Positions 1 to 5,639 of a stretch of DNA of 7,289 nucleotides are shown here, piece by piece. A program made the translations under genes and the position numbers. How positions within the stretch are numbered: position 1 is the first letter of the stretch; each line of letters opens with the position of its first letter. A model generated the notes under the pieces. It saw only the letters and a program-made list of their open reading frames with translations, was not told where the DNA came from and searched no databases. The DNA is from Bizionia sp. (GTDB lineage: Bacteria; Bacteroidota; Bacteroidia; Flavobacteriales; Flavobacteriaceae): the NCBI GenBank assembly GCA_018067115.1, contig JAGPVI010000217.1, forward strand, positions 1 through 7,289. The letters run 5' to 3'.

Positions 1-847
1 CGTTAATTGAAGCCGTTTCGTGCTTTCCTGTTAAGCGTTGGTCGTTAAACTCACCGTAAACAGCGATATGTTCTTTTACAAGAGGTCTAAAGGCTTCACA
101 TATTTTCTTGTAAGTTTCTTTGCTTCCGCAAGTTCTAAGCGTGTGATTTGAGAAATTAGCGTGCATTCCAGAGCCGTTCCAATCGGTGTCTCCAAGTGGT
201 TTTGGGTGGTATTCTATATAGTAACCATATTTCTCAGTTAAACGATCTAATAAGTAGCGTGCAACCCATATTTCATCTCCGGCTTGTTTTGCGCCTTTGG
301 CAAAAAGTTGAAATTCCCATTGTCCAGAAGCCACTTCTTGGTTTATCCCTTCGAAGTTTAAGCCAGCGTCTATACATAAATCGGCGTGCTCTTCTACAAC
401 ATTTCTTCCGTGTGTATTTCGGCCGCCAACAGAGCAATAATACATACCTTGAGGTGCAGGGTAACCACCAACAGGAAATCCAAGAGGTAGTAGCGTTTTT
501 CTGTCCATTATAAAGTACTCCTGTTCAAAGCCAAACCAAAAGTCGTTGTCGTCATCATCTATTGTTGCTCTTCCGTTAGATATGTGTGGTGTTCCATCCG
601 GATTTAAAACTTCAGTCATAACTAAATAACCGTTTTGTCGTGCCGGATCAGGGTAGATAGCAACAGGCTTTAGTAAGCAGTCAGACGATCCGCCTTCTGC
701 CTGTCGTGTCGAACTTCCATCAAAAGACCAAATAGGGCAGTCTTCCAAATGTCCACTAAAGTTGTCTACTACTTTAGTTTTGCTTCTCATGTTTTGAGTA
801 GGCTTGTAACCGTCAAGCCAGATGTATTCTAATTTAGATTTACTCAT
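1..847 (-). CDS. glnII: Glutamine synthetase type II (GSII), C-terminus cut by window edge
   Basis: This gene encodes ATP-dependent condensation of glutamate and ammonium to glutamine, in the cytoplasm. On the minus strand an ATG at 847-845 opens a frame that stays open to base 1, giving 282 complete codons; the family is usually about 330-370 aa, so roughly 50-90 residues lie outside. Landmarks are the N-terminal beta-grasp part ending in WSFDGSST (residues 40-47), the metal-binding FGFEQEYFIMD (105-115), the GSII-specific stretch with NFEGINQEVASGQWEFQ (164-180), DWNGSGMHANFS (222-233), and YGEFNDQRLTGKHETASIN at the cut end. These match the eukaryote-like GSII class rather than bacterial GSI. 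The start is chosen because it gives the normal GSII N-terminus (MSKSKLEYIWLDG). It is transcribed divergently from the GSIII gene and has its own candidate -7 box. The class is certain from motifs; the symbol glnII is by analogy, and many flavobacterial genomes simply use glnA. Confidence 0.95.
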   Translation of the reverse strand, partial: MSKSKLEYIWLDGYKPTQNMRSKTKVVDNFSGHLEDCPIWSFDGSSTRQAEGGSSDCLLKPVAIYPDPARQNGYLVMTEVLNPDGTPHISNGRATIDDDDNDFWFGFEQEYFIMDRKTLLPLGFPVGGYPAPQGMYYCSVGGRNTHGRNVVEEHADLCIDAGLNFEGINQEVASGQWEFQLFAKGAKQAGDEIWVARYLLDRLTEKYGYYIEYHPKPLGDTDWNGSGMHANFSNHTLRTCGSKETYKKICEAFRPLVKEHIAVYGEFNDQRLTGKHETASIN

Positions 848-874
848 CGTTTATAGTATTATAATATACAGGTG

Positions 875-882
875 CAAATATA
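875..882 (-). promoter_or_regulatory. Candidate Bacteroidota -7 promoter box for the GSII gene
   Basis: Read on the minus strand this is TATATTTG, a full match to the Bacteroidota -7 consensus TAnnTTTG. It lies 27 bases upstream of the GSII start codon, which would give a leader of about 20 nt. No TTG is present at the expected -33 spacing (19-21 bp upstream), so either the promoter is weak or activator-dependent, or the match is chance in AT-rich DNA. Confidence 0.4.
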
Positions 883-949
883 ATTAGTTTTGGTTTTAAC
901 TGTGAAAAAAATATGGTGTAATGTTATTTTTTCTGATTAAAGGTAGTTC

Positions 950-972
950 TACCCCTAAGTTTTATAGGGGTA
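950..972. promoter_or_regulatory. Perfect inverted repeat TACCCCTA-N7-TAGGGGTA between the two glutamine synthetase genes
   Basis: The left arm TACCCCTA is at 950-957 and the right arm TAGGGGTA at 965-972, with a 7-bp spacer. The four-C and four-G runs stand out in AT-rich DNA. Its centre (961) is about 61 bp upstream of the transcription start predicted for the GSIII gene and about 93 bp upstream of that for GSII, a placement typical of an activator site. A second small palindrome, GGTAG-TT-CTACC (942-953), overlaps the left arm, and GGTAAAA occurs at 969-975 and again exactly 20 bp on at 989-995. I infer a dimeric regulator binding site that may serve both genes. It is not followed by a T-tract and does not look like a terminator. 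The regulator is not identifiable from the sequence. Confidence 0.5.
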
Positions 973-1007
973 AAAATAAAAAGAGGTAGGTAAAACCATT
1001 TTTTTTA

Positions 1008-1015
1008 TATATTTG
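1008..1015 (+). promoter_or_regulatory. Candidate Bacteroidota -7 promoter box for the GSIII gene
   Basis: TATATTTG matches TAnnTTTG fully and lies 20 bases before the GSIII ATG, implying a start near 1022 and a leader of about 14 nt of A-rich sequence with no Shine-Dalgarno site, as is usual in this phylum. As on the GSII side there is no TTG at the -33 position. Confidence 0.45.
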
Positions 1016-1035
1016 TAAAAAAATAAATAAAATCT

Positions 1036-3222
1036 ATGTCAACATTACGCTTTTTTGCAATTAAGGAAACTTTAAACCGAAAGCCGGTTGAAATACTAGA
1101 AGGAAAACGTCGCTCTGAATTATTTGGAGAAAACGTTTTTAATAAAGAAACGATGCGCCAATCGCTTACAAAAGATGCTTATGAAAGTGTAAATAGTGCC
1201 ATCGAAAAGGGAACAAAAATAGATAGAAATATAGCAAACCAGATAGCGCAGTCTATGAAGGATTGGGCTTTATCTAAAGGAGTAACACATTACTCACACT
1301 GGTTTCAGCCTTTAACAGGTACAACTGCCGAAAAGCACGATGCCTTTTTTGAAACTATCGATGATGGTGGGGCGATCGAGAAATTGGGAGGTAGTCAATT
1401 AGTGCAACAAGAGCCAGATGCGTCTAGTTTTCCTAACGGAGGAATTAGAAATACTTTTGAAGCTAGAGGTTATAGTGCTTGGGACCCTACATCTCCTGCA
1501 TTTATTTTTGGTACAACAATGTACGTGCCTACCGTTTTTGTCTCTTATACAGGTGAAGCTTTAGATAATAAAACACCGTTATTGCGTGCTTTAAATGCAA
1601 TTGATAATGCATCTGTAGCAGTATGTAAATACTTTGATAAAAATGTAAAAAAGGTTAATGCTTCTTTAGGTTGGGAGCAGGAGTACTTTTTAATAGACAG
1701 CGCATTGGTGTCTTCAAGACCAGATATTTTATTAACGGGTAGAACTTTGTTGGGGCATTCTTCGGCAAAGGGTCAGCAATTAGACGATCACTATTTCGGA
1801 ACCATCCCTACACGTGCAACCGCTTACATGCGCGATTTGGAAATAGAATGTATGTTATTGGGTATTCCAGTTAAAACAAGACATAACGAGGTTGCTCCTA
1901 ATCAGTTTGAGTTAGCGCCTATATATGAAGAAGCAAATCTAGCTGTCGATCATAACTCATTATTAATGGATGTTATGAATAAAGTAGCAGAGCGCCATAA
2001 CTTTAAAGTGTTATTTCATGAGAAGCCATTTAAAGGTGTAAACGGATCTGGAAAACATAACAACTGGAGTTTAAGTACAAACACAGGGATTAATTTATTA
2101 AGTCCGGGTAAAACGCCAATGAGTAATTTGCAGTTTTTAACCTTCTTTATAAATACAATTAAAGCAGTACACGATAACGAAGAATTAGTAAGAGCAACAA
2201 TTGCTTCGGCAAGTAATGATCATCGTTTAGGTGCTAACGAGGCTCCTCCTGCGATTATATCCGTATTTATAGGGGAGCAGTTAACAAGTGTTTTAAAGGA
2301 GTTAGAAAACGTGACTAACGGTAAATTATCTCCTAAAGAAAAAACAGACCTCAAATTAAATGTTGTTGGCAAAATTCCAGAGATATTATTAGATAATACA
2401 GATAGAAACCGTACCTCTCCTTTCGCCTTTACAGGTAATAAATTCGAGTTTAGAGCAGTAGGGTCTATGGCAAACTGTGCGAACCCAATGACACTTATTA
2501 ACTCTATTGTTGCTAAGCAGCTAATGGATTTTAAAGTTGAAGTGGATGCGTTAATCTCTAAAAAAGAGTTGAAAAAAGATGAAGCTATTTTTAATGTATT
2601 AAGAGAATATATTAAAAAGTCATCAAATATTCTTTTTGAAGGTAACGGGTATGGTGAAGCTTGGGAAATAGAAGCTGCTAAAAGAGGGTTAAGTAATAAT
2701 AAGACAACACCTGAAGCTTTAAAAGCTAAAATATCTGATAAAACCATCGCTATGTATAAGAGTGTTGGGGTTATGAATCGTGTTGAGGTGCAGTCGCGTT
2801 ACGATATAGAAATGGAAGACTATATTTTACGTGTTCAAATTGAAGGACGTGTTCTAGGCGATTTAGCGAGAAACCATGTGGTGCCAACTGCAATTAAGTA
2901 TCAGAATACTTTAATTAGTAATGTGCAAGGTTTAAAAGCGATATACGAGGACGATTTTAAAAGAGTAGCGCATGCGCAATTAGAATTGATAGAAGACATT
3001 TCAGAACGTGTAGATATTATTAATACAACGGTTACTAAAATGATTAATAAACGTAAAGACGCGAATACCATTGACGATCTAGAACGAAAGGCAACCGTAT
3101 ACTGTAAAGAGGTAAAGCCTATGTTGGATGAGATTAGATACCATTGTGATAAATTAGAATTGCTGGTGGACGACGAGCTTTGGCCATTAACTAAATACAG
3201 AGAATTACTATTTACTACGTAG
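1036..3222 (+). CDS. glnN: Glutamine synthetase type III (GSIII)
   Basis: This is the large glutamine synthetase class typical of Bacteroidota and some cyanobacteria, making glutamine from glutamate, ammonium and ATP in the cytoplasm as a double-ring oligomer. The 728-aa length is normal for GSIII (about 700-730). Visible signatures are the GSIII-specific N-terminal region with THYSHWFQPLTGTTAEKHDAF (84-104), the catalytic metal site GWEQEYFLID (212-221), NEVAPNQFELAPIYEEAN (284-301), the glutamate/ATP-site block FHEKPFKGVNGSGKHNNWSL (327-346), HRLGANEAPPAIISVFIG (396-413) and NRTSPFAFTGNKFEFRAVGS (458-477). The C-terminal 150 residues are helical and charged, as usual for the class. The start is supported by the family N-terminus (STLRFFAIKETLNRKP) and by the promoter box just upstream. 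It is divergent to GSII and monocistronic, since an intrinsic terminator follows 26 bases after the stop. No damage or missing motif is seen. Confidence 0.98.
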   Translation: MSTLRFFAIKETLNRKPVEILEGKRRSELFGENVFNKETMRQSLTKDAYESVNSAIEKGTKIDRNIANQIAQSMKDWALSKGVTHYSHWFQPLTGTTAEKHDAFFETIDDGGAIEKLGGSQLVQQEPDASSFPNGGIRNTFEARGYSAWDPTSPAFIFGTTMYVPTVFVSYTGEALDNKTPLLRALNAIDNASVAVCKYFDKNVKKVNASLGWEQEYFLIDSALVSSRPDILLTGRTLLGHSSAKGQQLDDHYFGTIPTRATAYMRDLEIECMLLGIPVKTRHNEVAPNQFELAPIYEEANLAVDHNSLLMDVMNKVAERHNFKVLFHEKPFKGVNGSGKHNNWSLSTNTGINLLSPGKTPMSNLQFLTFFINTIKAVHDNEELVRATIASASNDHRLGANEAPPAIISVFIGEQLTSVLKELENVTNGKLSPKEKTDLKLNVVGKIPEILLDNTDRNRTSPFAFTGNKFEFRAVGSMANCANPMTLINSIVAKQLMDFKVEVDALISKKELKKDEAIFNVLREYIKKSSNILFEGNGYGEAWEIEAAKRGLSNNKTTPEALKAKISDKTIAMYKSVGVMNRVEVQSRYDIEMEDYILRVQIEGRVLGDLARNHVVPTAIKYQNTLISNVQGLKAIYEDDFKRVAHAQLELIEDISERVDIINTTVTKMINKRKDANTIDDLERKATVYCKEVKPMLDEIRYHCDKLELLVDDELWPLTKYRELLFTT

Positions 3223-3231
3223 AACTACGTA
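3214..3231 (+). repeat. Short tandem repeat ACTACGTA across the GSIII stop codon
   Basis: ACTACGTA at 3214-3221 is repeated 10 bp later at 3224-3231. Each copy contains the palindrome TACGTA, and the first copy encodes the last residues and part of the TAG stop. This is probably a small local duplication with no evident function. Confidence 0.4.
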
Positions 3232-3247
3232 TAAGAACAGTGTTTAT

Positions 3248-3278
3248 AGGGCTTCGAGAAATCGAGGCCTTTTTTTTT
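3248..3278 (+). terminator. Intrinsic terminator of the GSIII gene
   Basis: The 8-bp stem GGCTTCGA (3250-3257) / TCGAGGCC (3262-3269), with one G-U pair, closes a GAAA loop and is followed by nine T (3270-3278). It starts 26 bases after the GSIII stop codon and separates the nitrogen genes from the curli operon. Confidence 0.9.
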
Positions 3279-3446
3279 GCTCCAAATTTAGGGTGGCTTT
3301 TTTCTTACACAAAAATGCGTTTTAACGATATTTGCTCTCTAATTATCGAATAAAGTGTTAAAAACCAATGGGTTTGATGTTGTTGATGGTGAATCATTGA
3401 AAATAAATTATATCTTTACAAGGCTATTAATCAATATATATTTAAC
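3279..3446 (+). promoter_or_regulatory. Leader region of the curli operon with an imperfect inverted repeat and a possible -7 box
   Basis: This 168-bp stretch between the terminator and the major curlin gene must contain the operon promoter. TATCTTTA (3411-3418) is a 5-of-6 match to TAnnTTTG and sits 28 bases before the ATG, but no TTG lies at the right -33 distance (the nearest are 11 and 25 bp away). Further upstream is an imperfect inverted repeat: GTTTTAAC (3319-3326) with GTTAAAAAC (3357-3365), and nested inside it CGATA (3326-3330) with TATCG (3344-3348). It could be an operator, since curli genes are usually tightly regulated, but that is inference. No Shine-Dalgarno site precedes the ATG. 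Confidence 0.35.
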
Positions 3447-4988
3447 ATGAAAAAATTATTTCTATGTGCTTCGGCACTTTTATTTACGGGCGCAATGATG
3501 GCGCAAACATTGACACTACCTTCTCAATCTAGCTTAACAGATGTGAAAGGTGATAACTCGCTAGACGCTAATGAGGTCTCTCATTTAGGAACCAATCCAG
3601 CTGTTTTCGGTGGGAACACGGGTGAAGCTATTCAGAATGGTAACTCCAACAAAGTTCAAGTTCGACAAGCTGGTACAAATAATTCGTCTTATTCAGAACA
3701 ATCTGATGGATTAGGAACAGGAGATAACAGAGCTAAGATATGGCAAACCGGTGCTGCGTATTTTGACAGTGGTTTCAGAAATGTAGCAGACGTAAGACAG
3801 AAAGGTACAGGTAACCAAGGGTATGCTAAACAAGAGGGTGATACCAACGAAGCGGTTATTAGACAAGGTATGAAAGAAGCTACACTTGGCGTAAGTACTG
3901 GAAACAGAGCTCTTATTAACCATGGTGTTGCTGAAAATGGAGAGACTAATTATGCAATGACAGAGCAAGATGGTACAACGAACACTTCTAGAACAATTCA
4001 GCTTTTTGATAATAGTGAGGCAAGAACGGTTCAAGAAGGTACAGATAACATGGCAGACATTCGTCAGAAAGCTGATCCTAATCAATCTAATGGGCATTCA
4101 GCATTATTAGAGCAGTATGGTGAGAGAAATGCATCAAGAATTCGTCAAGAAGGTTCTGCTAGAAATACAGCACATTCTGTACAAATTGGTGATGATAACA
4201 AGGTAAATCAAAATCAAAAGTCAGATGCTATTTCAGGTGTTGGAAATTCTGCAATAGCTGATCAAGGTTATGGAGGTATTCCATTATCTGTTGATATCGG
4301 TTCTATTTGGGGAGATTTAAATGCTGTTGACAATGTTTCTAATGGAGCTTTTAATGGTGCTTCTGACAATGGTAAAGTATTACAAAACCAAGATGGTGAT
4401 GGTAATGAGGCGTATGCAGGTCAATATGGAGACGGTAGTGCTGTAGGGAACATTGCTGAGCAAAATCAAGTTGGTAATGATAACAATGCTTTATCGGTTC
4501 AGAATGCTTACGGTAATTCAAATGGAGGTGATAATTATGGGCGTCAAGATCAGTTAGGTGATCGTAATAATGCAGGTATTGCTCAAAATGGAACTGATCA
4601 CAAAGCATATCAAAGACAGCTAGGTAATGATAATGATATTTATTCAACTCAAAGAGGTAGTCAAAATAAAGTTAGTACTTATCAAGGTGGAAATGGTAAT
4701 ATTGGTGAAACAGGGCAAAGAGGTCAAAATAATACGATCTTATTAGTGCAAAAACAAGAAGCTGGTTTCGGTGGGCATAGTTTTAAAGTGTCTCAGAACT
4801 TACCAGGTGGTTTACCAGTAGGTATGCCTAATGGAGGTAATATAGCAGATGTTTTACAATTAGGACCTAATGGTGACTTTGCTACTGATGGAGAAAATTG
4901 TGATTTTCAAGCTCCAACTGACTTGACTATGCCAGGAGGTGTTCCATCATTTGATATTGGAGATCCTTGTGCTGGAGGTGGATGTTAA
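3447..4988 (+). CDS. csgA: Major curlin-like amyloid subunit (CsgA-like, many-repeat form)
   Basis: This is the secreted fibre subunit of curli: it is exported unfolded through CsgG and polymerises at the cell surface into cross-beta amyloid. The signal peptide is residues 1-19, with predicted cleavage A19|Q20. A non-repeat lead (20-56) is followed by curlin repeats over 57-471, of the form N-x-A-x-x-x-Q-x-G in units of about 11 residues. The Gln sits at 63, 74, 85; 118, 129, 140; 174, 185, 196, 207; and in a perfect run 369, 380, 391, 402, 413, 424, 435. Some 27-29 units are recognisable, against five double units in E. coli CsgA (about 150 aa). Linkers interrupt the array, the longest being 275-307. 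The tail 472-513 lacks the repeat and carries Cys 485, 508 and 513, ending in GGGC. First gene of the operon, followed by an attenuator-like hairpin. Assignment as CsgA rather than CsgB rests on length, repeat regularity and position. Confidence 0.88.
   Translation: MKKLFLCASALLFTGAMMAQTLTLPSQSSLTDVKGDNSLDANEVSHLGTNPAVFGGNTGEAIQNGNSNKVQVRQAGTNNSSYSEQSDGLGTGDNRAKIWQTGAAYFDSGFRNVADVRQKGTGNQGYAKQEGDTNEAVIRQGMKEATLGVSTGNRALINHGVAENGETNYAMTEQDGTTNTSRTIQLFDNSEARTVQEGTDNMADIRQKADPNQSNGHSALLEQYGERNASRIRQEGSARNTAHSVQIGDDNKVNQNQKSDAISGVGNSAIADQGYGGIPLSVDIGSIWGDLNAVDNVSNGAFNGASDNGKVLQNQDGDGNEAYAGQYGDGSAVGNIAEQNQVGNDNNALSVQNAYGNSNGGDNYGRQDQLGDRNNAGIAQNGTDHKAYQRQLGNDNDIYSTQRGSQNKVSTYQGGNGNIGETGQRGQNNTILLVQKQEAGFGGHSFKVSQNLPGGLPVGMPNGGNIADVLQLGPNGDFATDGENCDFQAPTDLTMPGGVPSFDIGDPCAGGGC
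3615..4859 (+). repeat. Curlin repeat array (about 33-bp period) in the major subunit gene
   Basis: The coding sequence has a 33-bp rhythm matching the 11-residue curlin unit. It is clearest at 4536-4751, where seven successive Gln codons stand exactly 33 bases apart. The DNA units are diverged from each other, so the periodicity is kept at protein level rather than by recent tandem duplication. Two Gln-bearing units make one 22-residue strand-loop-strand layer of the predicted beta-solenoid. Confidence 0.85.
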
Positions 4989-5031
4989 TAGCATAACCTT
5001 AGGTAAAGGTATTATTTATATAACATAATAT

Positions 5032-5070
5032 AAGGAGGGTCAACTATATAGCAAGTGGCTCTCCTTTTTT
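5032..5070 (+). terminator. Intrinsic terminator or attenuator between the major and minor curlin genes
   Basis: The arms AAGGAGGGTCA (5032-5042) and TGGCTCTCCTT (5056-5066) form an 11-bp stem with two G-U pairs and a 13-nt loop, running into six T (5065-5070). It lies 43 bases after the csgA-like stop and 14 bases before the next start codon. No clear promoter lies between it and the next gene, so I infer partial read-through. The downstream genes would then be expressed at a lower level than the fibre subunit, and the stem would also protect the 3' end of the subunit mRNA. Confidence 0.8.
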
Positions 5071-5084
5071 AAATTTAATAAATT

Positions 5085-5627
5085 ATGAAAACAATATTAG
5101 AAATAAATAGAAAGGTGTTTTTTGTGTTTGTCTTGTTTTTAATGGTTCAGGTTGGTTGGTGTCAAACTTATTCTGAAGACACGACGAATTCTCAAACTAA
5201 TACAGAGTTGAATGGACAACAAGTATCACAATCAGCTTTTAATTCTTTTTTTGATACAACTCCAAATGAGCAGTTAACTTCGGTTACTGGTAATTCGGTA
5301 TTCTTAACACAAGTAGCATCAAATAATACAGCTATTGTAAAGGTCGCATCGAGAGCTAGTGATATAAATATTTTACAAAATGGTAGCGATAATAGCGTTG
5401 GTTTATTTTATAAGGTAGATGCTGTAATTGCTGATGTTGAACAAAATGGTAATCGTAATGTAATTTTAGATTATGTTATAGATCCTAACGCGAAAGTGTC
5501 ACTAGATATTAAGCAAAATGGTGATAATCTTACGTTCGATAAGTTTGGTTCGAATAATATGACTAAAAATATTAAGTTTACACAAACCGAAGCTTCTCCA
5601 ACAATTATAGTAAGAAGTTTCCAATAA
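5085..5627 (+). CDS. csgB: Minor curlin-like protein, probable nucleator (CsgB-like)
   Basis: This 180-aa secreted protein probably seeds amyloid growth of the major subunit at the cell surface. The signal peptide is residues 1-26 with a long hydrophobic core (11-23) and cleavage before Q27; a polar Ser/Thr/Asn/Gln-rich lead follows (27-66). Divergent curlin-like repeats occupy 69-180 with a period near 22: FLTQ (73-76), ILQNG (96-100), VEQNG (118-122), IKQNG (142-146) and FTQ (165-167). Between these lie hydrophobic strands that lack the Gln (VKVAS, LFYKVD, LDYVIDP, FDKFG). The end, TIIVRSFQ, recalls the degenerate last repeat of E. coli CsgB, which is needed for nucleation and surface attachment. 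CsgB is 151 aa in E. coli, so the size fits. It lies 12 nt before csgE, in the same transcript. The role is inferred from context, repeats and tail; it could instead be a second fibre subunit. Confidence 0.75.
   Translation: MKTILEINRKVFFVFVLFLMVQVGWCQTYSEDTTNSQTNTELNGQQVSQSAFNSFFDTTPNEQLTSVTGNSVFLTQVASNNTAIVKVASRASDINILQNGSDNSVGLFYKVDAVIADVEQNGNRNVILDYVIDPNAKVSLDIKQNGDNLTFDKFGSNNMTKNIKFTQTEASPTIIVRSFQ
5289..5624 (+). repeat. Degenerate curlin repeats with Gln on alternate strands only
   Basis: These are five strand-loop-strand units of about 22 residues (protein residues 69-180). In each unit the first strand keeps the curlin Gln, often as QNG, while the second strand has Val, Tyr, Phe or Asp at the corresponding place. 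In canonical curlins both strands of a unit carry Gln. Confidence 0.6.
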
Positions 5628-5639
5628 GAGCTATTTGCA

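Noticed and set aside
196..513. Open frame of 105 codons on the plus strand
   Set aside because: It is antisense to the conserved GSII gene, which explains every base of this stretch.
2220..2747. Open frame of 175 codons on the minus strand inside the GSIII gene
   Set aside because: It lies entirely within a highly conserved GSIII coding region, in antisense. It resembles no family I know and has no upstream promoter signal; it is a shadow of the real gene.
4351..4647. Open frame of 98 codons on the minus strand, very rich in His and Tyr
   Set aside because: It is the complement of the curlin repeats: the recurring GGT-AAT-GAT type codons read as His/Tyr/Leu codons on the other strand. It has no plausible start context, and the product is compositionally odd.
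3615..4859. Regular 33-bp periodicity considered as a CRISPR array or minisatellite
   Set aside because: The units are not identical at DNA level, there are no spacers, and the period equals the 11-residue curlin unit of an uninterrupted reading frame.
4860..4988. C-terminal tail of the major curlin considered as a type IX secretion signal
   Set aside because: It lacks the conserved Gly/Lys-rich beta-strand motifs of such domains, and the operon supplies the dedicated CsgG route.
5085..5167. Cys26 of the csgB-like protein (V-G-W-C) considered as a lipobox
   Set aside because: Trp just before the Cys is poorly tolerated in lipoboxes, and cleavage after Cys26 before Gln27 fits the same pattern as the neighbouring secreted proteins. 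A lipoprotein form cannot be fully excluded.
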